DNA of 49,009 nt from Sphingomonadaceae bacterium (GTDB lineage: Bacteria; Pseudomonadota; Alphaproteobacteria; Sphingomonadales; Sphingomonadaceae). The stretch is taken from positions 1-49,009 of the forward strand of contig JANYGB010000057.1 in the NCBI GenBank assembly GCA_025359445.1, given 5' to 3'. The stretch's first letter is position 1. The number at the start of each line of letters is the position of its first letter. This document shows, one piece after another, positions 34,353 to 46,013 of the stretch. A program made the translations under genes and the position numbers. The notes below the pieces were generated by a model. It did no database searches, had not been told where the DNA came from, and saw only the letters and a program-made list of their open reading frames with translations.

Positions 34353-37300
34353 GCCTGCCCATATCCTCCCCCGCCCGGCGTTTCGATGACCATGACATCG
34401 CCCGCCGATACTGTCACGCTGGCGGTTGCGGGAAGGACTTGGGCCTCGCCCGAGCTTCGTTCGATTCGGTTGATTCCGGGCAGAGCATCGCACCCGCCCG
34501 CCAGCCCGAACGGCGCGGTGCGGCGGCGACCCGCAAGGATCCCCGCTTGCATTGGTTCAAGGAAGCGCACTCGCCGAACCGCGCCGTCACCGCCGCGCCA
34601 CTTCCCAGCGCCGCCCGAACCGTGCCGGATCGCGAAGCTCTCCAGCAGCACCGGGAACCGCGTCTCGAGTATTTCCGGATCAGTCAGCCGGCTGTTGGTC
34701 ATATGGGTCTGCACCGCGCTGGCCCCGGCAAAGCCCGGCCCCGCCCCGGCCCCGCCCGCAATAGTCTCATAATATTGGTAGCGGTCGGTGCCGAAGGTGA
34801 AATTGTTCATCGTCCCCTGGCTCGCGGCGAGCGCACCGAATGCGCCGAACAACGCGTCGGTCACCGCCTGGCTGGTCTCGACATTGCCCGCGACCACCGC
34901 CGCCGGATAGGCCGGGCGCAGCATGCAGCCCTCGGGCACCACCAAAGTCACCGGCGCGAGGCAGCCCTCGTTCATCGGGATCGAATCGTCGATCATCGTA
35001 CGCAGGACATACATCGTGGCGGCGCGCACCACCGAGAACGGCGCGTTGAAATTGTCGGGCAGCTGCGCACTGGTGCCGGTGAAATCGACCGTCACGTGGC
35101 GCGCGTACCGGTCGATCCGCACCGCCACCGCGATCACCGCGCCGCTGTCCATTTCGAGCCTGAACGCGCCGTCATGCAGCCGCGAGACCAGCCGCCGTAC
35201 GGCTTCCTCGGCGTTGGCGTGGACGTGGTCCATGAAGGCGATCACGACATCGCGGCCATGCTCGGCGCAGGCCGCCTCCAGCCCAGCCGCCCCGCGCGCG
35301 CAGGCAGCGACCTGCGCGGTCAGGTCGGCCATGTTCTGGTCAATGTTACGCGCCGGATGCGGTCCCGAACTCAGCAACGCGCGCATCTCCGCCGCGCAGA
35401 AGCGGCCTTCATCGACCAGCAGGAAATTCTCGATCAGCACGCCTTCATCCAGGATCGAGCGGCTATCAGGCGGTATCGAACCCGGCGCAATTCCGCCGAC
35501 ATCGGCATGATGCCCGCGCGCGGCGACATAGAAACTCGGCAGCGCCTCATCATCCCCGACGAACACCGGCATGACCACGGTGATATCGGGCAGGTGCGTG
35601 CCGCCGGCATAGGGCGCGTTGAGGACAAAAGCATCGCCGCGCCGGATCCCGCGTCCGTCCCGGCTGCCTTCGCGCGCGCGCAAAATCGCGCCGACACTCT
35701 CGCCCATTGAGCCTAAATGCACCGGCATATGCGGCGCATTGGCGACCAGCCGGCCCTGAGCATCGAACAGCGCGCAGGAGAAATCGAGCCGTTCGCGGAT
35801 GTTGACCGAGCTGGCAGTGCGCGCGAGCACCAGCCCCATTTCCTCGGCAATCGCCATGAACAACCCGTTGAACACCTCAAGCCGGATCGGATCGGCCGAG
35901 GTATCGCCCGCTGCGATTCTGCGCGGCGCGATGCGGGTCAACCGCAAGGTTCCATCGAGATCGACCAGCACCTGCCAGCCCGGCTCGACCACTGTGGTCG
36001 CCAGCGGATCGACCACGATTAGCGGCCCGGCGGCGGCAAACCCGGCGGCGAGATCGGCGCGCTGGTAAAGCGGAACTTGCTGCCCCGCGCCTTCCATCCA
36101 GCAGCCCACTACGGCGAGCGGCGGTCCGCTGCTCACTGCAAGCGGCCAAGTGAGCTGTCCGGCGCTCACATCCTCGGTAGCTGCCTCAACCCGCACCCGG
36201 TCGATCACCAGCGGCCCGGCGCTATCGAAGCCGAACTCGGCGCGGTGCCGCATTGCAAACTCCGCGATCAGCTCTTGTGCCGGACCCGGCTCAAGCTCAA
36301 TCGCCGCATCGGACCCCTCGCGCCGCACGAACAGCCGCACCTCGACCCGGCTGGGCGTAGTGCCAAGCTGCGCCTCGGCGGCATCGGCGAGGCTGGCGCG
36401 AAGGGCCTCAACCGCAGGTTCGACCCCGGGTTCGAGCGCCAAGCCCAGACTGCCCTCACGCACCGCCGCTACGCTCGCCAGCCCCATGCCATAAGCCGAC
36501 AGCACCCCGGCGAGCGGGTGGACCAGCACCGTCTCGATCCCGAGTGCATCAGCGACCAGGCAGGCATGCTGCCCGCCCGCGCCGCCAAAGCAGGCCAGTG
36601 CCGCCGCGGTGACATCGTGCCCGCGCGCGACCGAGACCTGCCGGATTGCATTGGCCATGTTGGCCACCGCGATCTGGACGAAACCCTCGGCGAGCACTTC
36701 TGGCAAGATCGCCTGCCCGGTTTCGGCCGAGACTTCGGCGGCGAGCGCGGCGAACTTGGCGGCCACAACGGCGGCGTCGATCGGCTGGTCACCCGACGGC
36801 CCGAACATCTGGGGAAACTGGCTCGGCACCAGTTTGCCCAGCAGCACATTGCAATCGGTCAGGGTCAGCGGCCCGCCGTGGCGGTAACAGGCCGGGCCAG
36901 GTACCGCGCCCGCACTTTCCGGACCGACAACCAACCGCCCGGCGTCGAACCTGCAGATCGATCCGCCCCCCGCCGCGACGGTGTGGATCCGCAACATCGG
37001 CGCGCGGATCCGCACGCCCGCCAGCCGCGTCTCGCTGTCGCGCTCGAACGTGCCGGCATAATGGCTGACGTCGGTCGAGGTGCCGCCCATGTCGAAGCCG
37101 ATGGCCCGGGTGGCGCCGGACATTTCAGCGGTCTTCGCCATGCCGACGATGCCGCCCGCCGGGCCGGACAACGTCGCGTCCTTGCCATGAAAGCGTGCGC
37201 CATCGATCAACCCGCCCGAGCTTTGCATGAACAGCGGCATCGAACCGGGGCCGAGCGCCGCGCTGAACTGGTCGACATAATGCCGCAACACCGGCGACAG

Positions 37301-37948
37301 ATAGGCGTCGACCAGCGTGGTATCGCCGCGCGCGATCAGCTTGATCGACGGCGCGAGCTCGTGGCTGACCGATATCTGCGTAAACCCCGCGTCGCGGGCC
37401 AGCTCGGCCAGCCTCGCTTCGTGCGCCGGGTAGCGCCAGCCGTGCATCAGGACGATCGCGATCGAGTTCAATCCAGCCGCACGCGCCGCAAGCAATTCCT
37501 GCTGCGCCGCTGCTTCGTCGAGTCCCTCAAGCACCGTCCCATCGGCCATCACCCGCTCGGTCACTTCGAGCACGCGGGCATGCGGCGGCACCGGCAACAC
37601 GATCTGGCGCACGAACAGCTCGGGCCGCTCCTGCGTGCCGATCGCCAGCGCATCGCCAAAGCCTTTTGTGATCGCCAGCAGCGTCGGCTCGCCCTTGCGC
37701 TCAAGCAGCGCATTGGTCGCGACTGTGGTGCCCATCCGCACCGCGCAATACGGCAGTGGGCCGGACGTTACCCCGGTCAGCTGCCGGATTGCGGCGATTG
37801 CCGCGTCCTCGCGCCGAGTAGGATCTTCGGACAGCAGCTTGGCGGTGTGCACGCTGCCATCGGGCGGCCGAGCGACCACATCGGTGAAGGTCCCGCCGCG
37901 GTCGATCCAGAATTGCCAGAGGGAAGCGCCGTCCATTGCACTGTGCAT
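34349..37948 (-). CDS. 5-oxoprolinase (ATP-hydrolysing), HyuA-HyuB fusion
   Basis: About 1199 residues. The N-terminal hydantoinase A/oxoprolinase part begins with [16 protein letters not shown], the ATP-binding start of the family, and includes '[15 protein letters not shown]' (landmark MGGTSTDV) and '[17 protein letters not shown]'. The hydantoinase B part starts near residue 700 ('[18 protein letters not shown]...[14 protein letters not shown]') and ends with [11 protein letters not shown]. The enzyme opens 5-oxo-L-proline to L-glutamate using ATP. It heads an operon with DUF969, DUF979 and DUF2891, each overlapping the next. Start candidates are ATG 37948 and 37936. It is divergent from putA across about 80 bases, whose product also makes glutamate. 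N-methylhydantoinase or acetone carboxylase-like functions are less likely because A and B domains are fused. Confidence 0.9.
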   Translation of the reverse strand: MHSAMDGASLWQFWIDRGGTFTDVVARPPDGSVHTAKLLSEDPTRREDAAIAAIRQLTGVTSGPLPYCAVRMGTTVATNALLERKGEPTLLAITKGFGDALAIGTQERPELFVRQIVLPVPPHARVLEVTERVMADGTVLEGLDEAAAQQELLAARAAGLNSIAIVLMHGWRYPAHEARLAELARDAGFTQISVSHELAPSIKLIARGDTTLVDAYLSPVLRHYVDQFSAALGPGSMPLFMQSSGGLIDGARFHGKDATLSGPAGGIVGMAKTAEMSGATRAIGFDMGGTSTDVSHYAGTFERDSETRLAGVRIRAPMLRIHTVAAGGGSICRFDAGRLVVGPESAGAVPGPACYRHGGPLTLTDCNVLLGKLVPSQFPQMFGPSGDQPIDAAVVAAKFAALAAEVSAETGQAILPEVLAEGFVQIAVANMANAIRQVSVARGHDVTAAALACFGGAGGQHACLVADALGIETVLVHPLAGVLSAYGMGLASVAAVREGSLGLALEPGVEPAVEALRASLADAAEAQLGTTPSRVEVRLFVRREGSDAAIELEPGPAQELIAEFAMRHRAEFGFDSAGPLVIDRVRVEAATEDVSAGQLTWPLAVSSGPPLAVVGCWMEGAGQQVPLYQRADLAAGFAAAGPLIVVDPLATTVVEPGWQVLVDLDGTLRLTRIAPRRIAAGDTSADPIRLEVFNGLFMAIAEEMGLVLARTASSVNIRERLDFSCALFDAQGRLVANAPHMPVHLGSMGESVGAILRAREGSRDGRGIRRGDAFVLNAPYAGGTHLPDITVVMPVFVGDDEALPSFYVAARGHHADVGGIAPGSIPPDSRSILDEGVLIENFLLVDEGRFCAAEMRALLSSGPHPARNIDQNMADLTAQVAACARGAAGLEAACAEHGRDVVIAFMDHVHANAEEAVRRLVSRLHDGAFRLEMDSGAVIAVAVRIDRYARHVTVDFTGTSAQLPDNFNAPFSVVRAATMYVLRTMIDDSIPMNEGCLAPVTLVVPEGCMLRPAYPAAVVAGNVETSQAVTDALFGAFGALAASQGTMNNFTFGTDRYQYYETIAGGAGAGPGFAGASAVQTHMTNSRLTDPEILETRFPVLLESFAIRHGSGGAGKWRGGDGAVRRVRFLEPMQAGILAGRRRTAPFGLAGGCDALPGINRIERSSGEAQVLPATASVTVSAGDVMVIETPGGGGYGQA

Positions 37949-38031
37949 AGCCGCGCCTGCGCGCTTGGCAAAGCCGCGCCATGCGCTCTGCCCGATTGGT
38001 TTCCGTTGCAACCAGTGTTAGAGGCAGGACC

Positions 38032-41000
38032 ATGCCAGCTGCCATCGACCGTACCGCCCTTCGCCTTGCTTACCGGATGGAGGAAGCGGCCTGCATTGCC
38101 GAGCGCTTGAGCCAAGCCGCACCCGCCAGCGCGGTCCACGGCGAGGCCAGCCGGACCGCGGCGCGGCTGGTCGAGGGAGCGCGCGCGCGCAACGCCTCGG
38201 GACTCGACGCGTTCCTTCAGGCTTACGGGCTCGGCACCGATGAGGGGATCGCGCTGATGTGCCTTGCCGAAGCGCTGCTGCGGGTGCCCGATGCGGCAAC
38301 CGCCGACGCGCTGATTCACGACAAGCTGGGCCACATCGACTGGGCTGAGCATATCGGCGAGAGTTCGAGCACATTCGTCAACGCCGCGACTTTTTCGCTG
38401 ATGCTGACCGGATCGGTGCTGCAACAGCGCCGCGCCGAAGCAGCTGGTCTGGGCGCTTCGCTGAAACGCGCGGTCGGCCGGCTGGGTGAGCCGGTGATCC
38501 GTCAGGCGACCTTGCAGGCAATGAAGATCCTTGGCGGGCAATTCGTGTTCGGACGGACCATCAATGAGGCGCTGGATCGCGCTGCGCCCGAGCGCAAGCA
38601 AGGCCTCACGCACAGCTTCGATATGCTCGGTGAAGCGGCGATGACCTTTGCCGATGCCAAGCGGTACCGGCAATCCTACTCCGATGCGCTCACCGCGATT
38701 GCGGCGGAGGCTGGCGAAGGGATCGTTCGCTCACCGGGCATTTCGGTCAAGCTGTCGGCGCTCTATCCGCGCTACGATTTCCTCCACGCCGATGCCGCCA
38801 AGGCGGCGCTGGTGCCGATGTTGAAAGACCTCGCGGCGCAAGCCCGTGATGCCGATATCCATTTCACAGTCGATGCCGAGGAAGCTGAGCGGCTCGAATT
38901 GTCGATGGACATTATCGAGGCGCTGGCCAGTGACGATGCGCTGTTTGCGGGCGGTTGGCAGGGCTTCGGACTCGCGCTGCAGGCCTATTCCAAACGAGCG
39001 GTGCCGATGACCGACTGGGTGATCGCGCTGGCCCGGCGGCATAACCGCCGGATCATGGTCCGGCTGGTCAAGGGCGCCTATTGGGACAGCGAAATCAAGC
39101 TCAGCCAGGTCGGCGGGCACACCGATTATCCGGTCTTCACGCGGAAGGTCGCGACCGACGTTTCATACCTCGCCTGCGCCGCCAAACTGCTCGCCGCGCC
39201 CGACGCGGTCTATCCTGCCTTTGCCACGCACAATGCCTATTCGGTCGGCGCGATCAAGGCGCTGGCGGGGAGCACTGCGTTCGAATTCCAGCGCCTCCAC
39301 GGCATGGGTGAGGACGTCTACGAGGAACTGGCGCGGCTCGAAGCCGAAGCCGGAAGCCCGCGCACCCCGGTGCGGATTTACGCGCCGGTGGGCGGGCACA
39401 AGGACCTGCTGGCCTATTTGGTTCGGCGGTTGCTGGAGAATGGAGCGAACTCCTCGTTCGTCAACCGCATGGCCGATGCCGAGGTGCCAGTGGCTGAGCT
39501 GGTCGGCGATCCGGTTGTGGAATTGGCTGCGCTGGAACCCAAGCGCAATCCGGCGATTCTATTGCCCGGCGATATTTTCCCAGGGAGGCGTAACAGTAAG
39601 GGCGTCGATCTGGCCGATCCATTGGTGCGTGGGCCGCTGCTGGCGGAGCTTGACGAAATGGCGCGCGACAATGATTGGGAATCGGCCCCGACGGTCGAGC
39701 ACAAGCGCGGGTCCAAACCCGAGCCGATTACCTCGCCGTACGATACCGCAAAGCAGGTCGGCGCGGCACGCGCGGCTACCGCTCCCGAAGTGGATGAAAT
39801 GATCGCCCGCGCGGCCGCATTCCAGCCCGCATGGGACGGCCTAGGCGGCGATGTCCGCGCGACGCTGCTTGGAGAAGTCGCCGATCAATACGAAGCGCAC
39901 ACCCCGCAATTTCTCTCGCTGTGCATACGCGAGGCGGGGAAATCGCTGGTCGATGCGGTGCTGGAAGTGCGCGAGGCGGTCGATTTTCTGCGCTATTATG
40001 CCGCTGAAGCGCGCGCGCATTTCACTGCCGAGGGCGTGGCATTGCCCGGCCCGACTGGGGAGAGCAACCACCTGCGGCTGGCCGGGCGCGGGGTCTTCGT
40101 TGCCATTTCGCCGTGGAATTTCCCGCTGGCGATCTTTACCGGACTGATCGCCGGGCCTATCGCGGCGGGGAACACGGTGATTGCCAAGCCGGCCGAGCAG
40201 ACCCCGCTGATCGCCGACCTTGCGATCCGTCTGTTCCACGAAGTCATCTCCGACGGGGTGGTCCAACTCGCCCCGGGCGACGGCATGGTCGGCGCGATGC
40301 TGACCAGTGATCCGCGCATTGCCGGGGTCGCCTTTACTGGTTCAACCGAAACCGCGCGGGCGATCAACCGGGCAATGGCAGGCCGCGATGGGCCATTGGG
40401 CATCCTTGTCGCCGAAACCGGCGGGCAGAATGCGATGATCGTCGATAGTTCAGCACTGCCCGAGCAGGTCACCCGCGACGTGCTCGCCAGTGCTTTCCAG
40501 AGCGCCGGGCAGCGCTGCTCGGCGCTGCGGGTGCTCTACCTGCAAGACGATGTCGCCGACGCGATGCTCGAGATGATCAAGGGCGGCTTCGAGGCTTTGG
40601 TAATCGGCAACCCGGAAGATCTGACCACCGATGTCGGCCCGGTGATTGATGCCGAGGCGAAGGGCAAGCTTGACCAGCATATCGCTGCGATGAAGCGCGC
40701 CGGTCACAAGTTGTGGCAGCGCGAATTGCCCAAGGCGTGCAAGGCCGGGCATTTTGTTGCGCCGACGATTATCGAAATTACCTCGATTATCGATCTGGCG
40801 AATGAGAATTTCGGGCCGATCCTGCACGTCGCGCGGTTCAAGGCCAGCGAGCTCGAGCAGGTCATCGCCGATATCAACGCCTGCCAGTTTGGGCTGACTC
40901 TCGGGCTGCACAGCCGGATCGACGCGACCCGGCGGCTGGTTGAGGCCAAGGCAAGAGTCGGCAATTTCTACGTCAACCGCAACCAGATCGGCGCAGTCGT

Positions 41001-41148
41001 CGGCAGCCAACCGTTCGGCGGGGAGGGTCTGTCGGGGACTGGACCCAAGGCTGGCGGCCCGCATTACCTCGCGCGATTTGCGACCGAACGGGTGACTTGC
41101 ATCGATACGACTGCGGCGGGCGGCAATGCCAGTTTGATGGCGGGATAG
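38032..41148 (+). CDS. putA: Bifunctional proline dehydrogenase / P5C dehydrogenase PutA
   Basis: A 1038-residue enzyme. The proline dehydrogenase barrel (about 170-480) contains RLVKGAYWDSEIK near 344 and 'YAPVGGHKDLLAYLVRRLLENG', binding FAD. The aldehyde dehydrogenase part (about 520-1020) has FTGSTETAR, the general base region ETGGQNAMIVD and the catalytic Cys829 in GQRCSALR. It converts proline to glutamate in two steps with channelled intermediate. The N-terminal ribbon-helix-helix repressor domain of E. coli PutA is absent, so this PutA is not its own repressor. ATG 38032 has GAGGCAGGA upstream. It is divergent from the 5-oxoprolinase operon and followed by a strong hairpin. Confidence 0.95.
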   Translation: MPAAIDRTALRLAYRMEEAACIAERLSQAAPASAVHGEASRTAARLVEGARARNASGLDAFLQAYGLGTDEGIALMCLAEALLRVPDAATADALIHDKLGHIDWAEHIGESSSTFVNAATFSLMLTGSVLQQRRAEAAGLGASLKRAVGRLGEPVIRQATLQAMKILGGQFVFGRTINEALDRAAPERKQGLTHSFDMLGEAAMTFADAKRYRQSYSDALTAIAAEAGEGIVRSPGISVKLSALYPRYDFLHADAAKAALVPMLKDLAAQARDADIHFTVDAEEAERLELSMDIIEALASDDALFAGGWQGFGLALQAYSKRAVPMTDWVIALARRHNRRIMVRLVKGAYWDSEIKLSQVGGHTDYPVFTRKVATDVSYLACAAKLLAAPDAVYPAFATHNAYSVGAIKALAGSTAFEFQRLHGMGEDVYEELARLEAEAGSPRTPVRIYAPVGGHKDLLAYLVRRLLENGANSSFVNRMADAEVPVAELVGDPVVELAALEPKRNPAILLPGDIFPGRRNSKGVDLADPLVRGPLLAELDEMARDNDWESAPTVEHKRGSKPEPITSPYDTAKQVGAARAATAPEVDEMIARAAAFQPAWDGLGGDVRATLLGEVADQYEAHTPQFLSLCIREAGKSLVDAVLEVREAVDFLRYYAAEARAHFTAEGVALPGPTGESNHLRLAGRGVFVAISPWNFPLAIFTGLIAGPIAAGNTVIAKPAEQTPLIADLAIRLFHEVISDGVVQLAPGDGMVGAMLTSDPRIAGVAFTGSTETARAINRAMAGRDGPLGILVAETGGQNAMIVDSSALPEQVTRDVLASAFQSAGQRCSALRVLYLQDDVADAMLEMIKGGFEALVIGNPEDLTTDVGPVIDAEAKGKLDQHIAAMKRAGHKLWQRELPKACKAGHFVAPTIIEITSIIDLANENFGPILHVARFKASELEQVIADINACQFGLTLGLHSRIDATRRLVEAKARVGNFYVNRNQIGAVVGSQPFGGEGLSGTGPKAGGPHYLARFATERVTCIDTTAAGGNASLMAG

Positions 41149-41155
41149 GTTCCAG

Positions 41156-41180
41156 AATCCTCCCCTTTTGGGGGAGGATT
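41156..41180 (+). terminator. Palindromic hairpin after putA
   Basis: AATCCTCCCC and its perfect complement GGGGAGGATT flank a five-base loop TTTTG. It begins eight bases after the putA stop and probably ends or protects that transcript. The type is common in intergenic spaces of this group. Confidence 0.6.
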
Positions 41181-41243
41181 TGGAATGTTGCATCGCATCG
41201 CTCACCGGCTAGACCTTACTCCAAACAAAACTGGGAGCGGGCA

Positions 41244-42716
41244 ATGAACAAATGGGTTTGGGGACTGGGCTGCGGGTTGCTGGTGCTGGGCGGAGTGATC
41301 GCCGCGCGCACGGCGATCTTTGTGCCTGAAGCTGTCGGTAACGGCACCGGTATCACCGTCGCACTCGCCCCGCCGTTCGACGCACAGCTCGCCGCGCAGC
41401 ATTTGGGCGAAGCGGTGCGGATCCAGACTGTCAGCCACCAGGATCCAGCCGAAAACCAGCTAGGCGAATGGACCAAGCTGCACGACTGGCTGACCGCGAC
41501 TTATCCCAAGGCCAGCGCCAAAATGCAGCGGCAGGAACTGGGCCAGACGCTGGTCTATACCTGGCCGGGCAGCGATCCTGCGGCCCAACCGATCATCGTC
41601 ATGGCGCATCAGGACGTGGTCCCGGTCACGCCGGGCACCGAGGGCGATTGGAAACACGCACCGTTCGCGGGCGAGATCGCCGAGGACGCGGTGTGGGGGC
41701 GCGGCTCGGTCGATGACAAGGGCTCGCTGGTCGCGCTGTTCGAAGGGCTCGAGGCGCTGGCCGGGCAGGGTTTCGCCCCCAAACGCACCATCATCCTCGT
41801 TACCGGGCATGATGAAGAGGTCGGCGGCACCGGGGCCAGGGCCGCCGCTGACTGGCTCGCCGCGCGCCGTCCCAAGGCGTTGTTCACGATCGACGAGGGC
41901 GGGCTGATAGCCACCGACACCCCGATGATCAATGGCCCCGCAGCGATGATCGGGGTTGCCGAAAAAGGCTATGTTACCCTGCAAGTCGTCGCCTCGGCCA
42001 AAGGCGGGCACTCCTCCGCCCCGCCACCGGCCAACGAAATCGGGACGATCAATCTCGCCAAGGCCCTCCTGCAAATCGAAGCCAAGCAGTTTGCTCTGGA
42101 ATTGCGCGGCCCGGCCGAAGGCATGGTTGCGGTGCTCGCCGCCAAGGCTGGCGGGATGAGTAAGCTGGCTGCCGCAAACCGCTGGCTGTTTGGCGGCTTG
42201 ATCGTGTCCCGGATGGGCGACAACCCCGCATCGGCGGCCATGCTGCACACCACTATCGCGCCGACCATGCTGACCGGCAGCCCCAAGGAGAACGTCCTGC
42301 CGCAGACCGCCACGGCGCTGATCAATTACCGGATCGCACCGTGGGACAGTTCGGCGAAGGTGCTGGCCCGGGCGCGCGGCGCGGTCGGGAAGCTGCCGGT
42401 GATGGTGGACTTTTCGGGCGGCGCCGCGCGTGAGCCAAGCCCGGTCTCGTCGAGCAATTCGCCCGGCTGGAACCTGATCGCAGCCACGGTGGCGGCAGAC
42501 CGGCCCGGGCTGGTTGTTTCGCCCTATCTGGTCGTCGCCGGGACCGACAGCCGCTCGATGAGCCCGGTTTCGAACGACGTCTACCGCTTCCAGGCCATCA
42601 GCCTCGCCAGCGGCGACATCAAGATGATCCATGGCACCAACGAACACATGACGCTGGACAACCTGACCAGCCTGATCCGTTTTTACGCGCGGCTGATTGC
42701 GACTGCGGCGGGGTGA
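41244..42716 (+). CDS. M20-family metallopeptidase, membrane-anchored
   Basis: A 490-residue dizinc peptidase of the carboxypeptidase S / PM20D1-like branch. An N-terminal hydrophobic segment (WVWGLGCGLLVLGGVIAA) anchors or exports it. Metal ligands are visible: His122 (MAHQD), Asp157 (GRGSVDDKG), Glu191/Glu192 (GHDEEVGG), Asp217 (TIDEGG) and the late histidine in MIHGTNEHM; the dimerisation domain (KGGHSSAP) is in the middle. It would hydrolyse peptides or N-acyl amino acids in the periplasm. ATG 41244 has GGGAGCGG upstream. It follows putA on the same strand, after a hairpin, so may be expressed separately, but could supply proline-containing or other amino acids. Confidence 0.9.
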   Translation: MNKWVWGLGCGLLVLGGVIAARTAIFVPEAVGNGTGITVALAPPFDAQLAAQHLGEAVRIQTVSHQDPAENQLGEWTKLHDWLTATYPKASAKMQRQELGQTLVYTWPGSDPAAQPIIVMAHQDVVPVTPGTEGDWKHAPFAGEIAEDAVWGRGSVDDKGSLVALFEGLEALAGQGFAPKRTIILVTGHDEEVGGTGARAAADWLAARRPKALFTIDEGGLIATDTPMINGPAAMIGVAEKGYVTLQVVASAKGGHSSAPPPANEIGTINLAKALLQIEAKQFALELRGPAEGMVAVLAAKAGGMSKLAAANRWLFGGLIVSRMGDNPASAAMLHTTIAPTMLTGSPKENVLPQTATALINYRIAPWDSSAKVLARARGAVGKLPVMVDFSGGAAREPSPVSSSNSPGWNLIAATVAADRPGLVVSPYLVVAGTDSRSMSPVSNDVYRFQAISLASGDIKMIHGTNEHMTLDNLTSLIRFYARLIATAAG

Positions 42717-42757
42717 ACCGAGCGGTTAGCGCTTGCCCTTGTTAACCGCGCGGTTAA
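42716..42757. promoter_or_regulatory. Tandem palindromic operator before the acyl-CoA synthetase gene
   Basis: A perfect 16-bp palindrome, TTAACCGCGCGGTTAA, is at 42742-42757; a related imperfect one, AACCGAGCGGTT, is at 42716-42727. Both share AACCG-NN-CGGTT and their centres are 28 bases apart. The second copy ends 21 bases before the start codon. The design is typical of TetR-family operators, and a TetR gene lies downstream. Confidence 0.6.
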
Positions 42758-42778
42758 GCTGCTGTGCGGGAGATAAAA

Positions 42779-44368
<1,590 letters not shown>

Positions 44369-44380
44369 AGTTGCACTAGA

Positions 44381-45028
44381 CTAAGCCAACCGCATTGCTG
44401 ATTGGATCATCCGCTGGGCCAGCTCGCTTGCCGTCTCAAGCGGCATCATCGGCGGTTCTTCCTGCACCCATGCGATCAGGATCGTGCACGCCGATTGCGC
44501 GGATGCCCGCGCAAGCACTGCAAGCGCGGCTCGGTCTTCCGGTTGCGCCCGCTTGGAATAGGTCGTGAACAGCAGCCCTTCGAGCTGATCGCGAAACGAA
44601 TCCATGATGACGCTGCCCCCTTTCGCCCGCAGCAGGGCCCGGGCAAGCTCGAGATTCTCCCCGACATGGACAAACAATCCGGCCACCGCACCCGATATCG
44701 CCAAATCGCCTGGCTGGCCATCGCTGGGAAGTTCGAACATCGTGATGCCAAGATTGCGCGGCCCATTGACGAGCAACATCTCTTTGCTCTCGAAATGGGC
44801 ATAAAACGTAGATCGACCTATGTCGGCACGATCGAGGATGTCCTGGACCGACACATCCTCATAGCCTTTCTCTAGCACCAGCTCGATCAGCGCACGTGAT
44901 AGCGCGCGCCGCGTTTTCCGAACCCGCCGATCAACGCTTACACTTTTCGGGACTTCCGGTGGCAACTGTTCAGAACTGGACAAAGTACGCGCCCCCTCCT
45001 CCGGCAAATCACCCGCATCTGTGTACAT
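44381..45028 (-). CDS. TetR/AcrR-family regulator
   Basis: A 215-residue protein with a TetR helix-turn-helix (about residues 37-85: KTRRALSRALIELVLEKGYEDVSVQDIL...DIGRSTFYAHFESKEMLL) and an all-helical ligand domain. It is convergent with the acyl-CoA synthetase gene and divergent from the sterol-desaturase-family gene. ATG 45028 has no ribosome site and leaves only 35 bases before the divergent gene; an internal TTG at 44983 follows a GGAGGAGG and may be the real start, giving about 80 bases of shared promoter. It is a good candidate to bind the AACCG-NN-CGGTT palindromes at 42716-42757 in response to a fatty acyl-CoA, but this is not shown. Confidence 0.85.
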   Translation of the reverse strand: MYTDAGDLPEEGARTLSSSEQLPPEVPKSVSVDRRVRKTRRALSRALIELVLEKGYEDVSVQDILDRADIGRSTFYAHFESKEMLLVNGPRNLGITMFELPSDGQPGDLAISGAVAGLFVHVGENLELARALLRAKGGSVIMDSFRDQLEGLLFTTYSKRAQPEDRAALAVLARASAQSACTILIAWVQEEPPMMPLETASELAQRMIQSAMRLA

Positions 45029-45063
45029 AATCGAACAGACGTACGAAAGCAGGGAGTTCGTTG

Positions 45064-45966
45064 GTGGAAAAGCTGTTGCGCTATGCGCTCTATCCGTTCT
45101 TGCTGGCGATGGTGCTCGCCGTCAGCACGGCCGCAATCACCCTGAAGTGGGATTACGGCAAAGTCTATGGAGTGGTGACGCTTGTCCTCGTGTTGGGGCT
45201 GATCGCCGTCGAGCGCACCTATCCGCTCGAACCCCGCTGGTCGATGACCAGGAACAGCTTCCTGCGCGATCTCAAATTTATTGCCGCCGGGGTGCCGACC
45301 ATCGCACTGACCAAGATGGCCTTCGGTCTGTGGATGATCTCTTACAGCCAGCACCATACGCCGCTGCTCAAAGGAACATCGCTGGCACTCGAAGTCATTG
45401 CATATTTGCTCGCCTTTGAATTCTTCCAGTATTGGTACCACCGCGGCAGCCATCAGTTGGGCGGAGGCTTTGGCCGGTTGCTGTGGCGCATTCACGCCGC
45501 ACACCACTTGCCCGATCGGGTCTATGTGGTGATGCACGCAGTGTTCAACCCGCTCAACGCCCTGATCTCCACCGCACTGATCCAGACGCCGCTGGTGCTG
45601 CTTGGCATCAGTCCGGAAGCCGCGCTCATCGCCAGCCTGCTGATCGATCTTCAAGGGCTGGTATCGCATTTCAACTTCGATCTCCGCCAAGGCCCGCTGG
45701 CGCATGTCTTTATCGGCACTGCATCGCACCGGCAGCACCACAGCGCCGAAGCCGGGAATGCGGTCAACTTTGGTACTACGCTAGCGATTTGGGATCAGCT
45801 GTTTGGAACCTTTTCATACGATCCCGAGCGTCGCCCGGCTGAGCTTGGCGTCCAGCAGCCAGAACTCTACCCACCGTCGGACCACTGGCTCGAAGTCGTG
45901 CTTTTACCACTGCACGGATCTGGCGTATCGCTGCATGGCGGCGACTACCGCTTGCCTAAGGTTTGA
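45064..45966 (+). CDS. Sterol desaturase / fatty acid hydroxylase family membrane protein
   Basis: A 300-residue integral membrane di-iron enzyme. Histidine clusters typical of the superfamily are present: HRGSH, HAAHH and HRQHH, with an additional histidine in SHFNF. Hydrophobic helices cover about 5-25, 38-52, 75-95, 115-130 and 165-195. Members hydroxylate or desaturate sterols, hopanoids, carotenoids or fatty acids using oxygen; the substrate is open. The start is GTG 45064 (TTG 45061 also possible) with AGGGAG at 45051-45056. The next gene begins about 50 bases later, and lipid metabolism neighbours suggest a lipid substrate. Confidence 0.88.
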   Translation: MEKLLRYALYPFLLAMVLAVSTAAITLKWDYGKVYGVVTLVLVLGLIAVERTYPLEPRWSMTRNSFLRDLKFIAAGVPTIALTKMAFGLWMISYSQHHTPLLKGTSLALEVIAYLLAFEFFQYWYHRGSHQLGGGFGRLLWRIHAAHHLPDRVYVVMHAVFNPLNALISTALIQTPLVLLGISPEAALIASLLIDLQGLVSHFNFDLRQGPLAHVFIGTASHRQHHSAEAGNAVNFGTTLAIWDQLFGTFSYDPERRPAELGVQQPELYPPSDHWLEVVLLPLHGSGVSLHGGDYRLPKV

Positions 45967-46013
45967 TCGTCGGCTTAGGGTTGGGCACAACCAAAGATGT
46001 ATTGCGAGGCCCA

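Noticed and set aside
36077..38110. 677-residue open frame antisense to the 5-oxoprolinase gene
   Set aside because: It is a shadow frame of high-GC coding sequence: composition is rich in Arg, Gly and Pro with no family motif, while the opposite strand has clear oxoprolinase domains.
41460..42647. 395-residue open frame antisense to the M20 peptidase gene
   Set aside because: Low-quality composition and full overlap with a well-recognised metallopeptidase.
45024..45045. Possible inverted repeat GTAC...GTAC between TetR and hydroxylase genes
   Set aside because: Only the outer four bases match; the inner positions do not pair, so it is too weak to call an operator.
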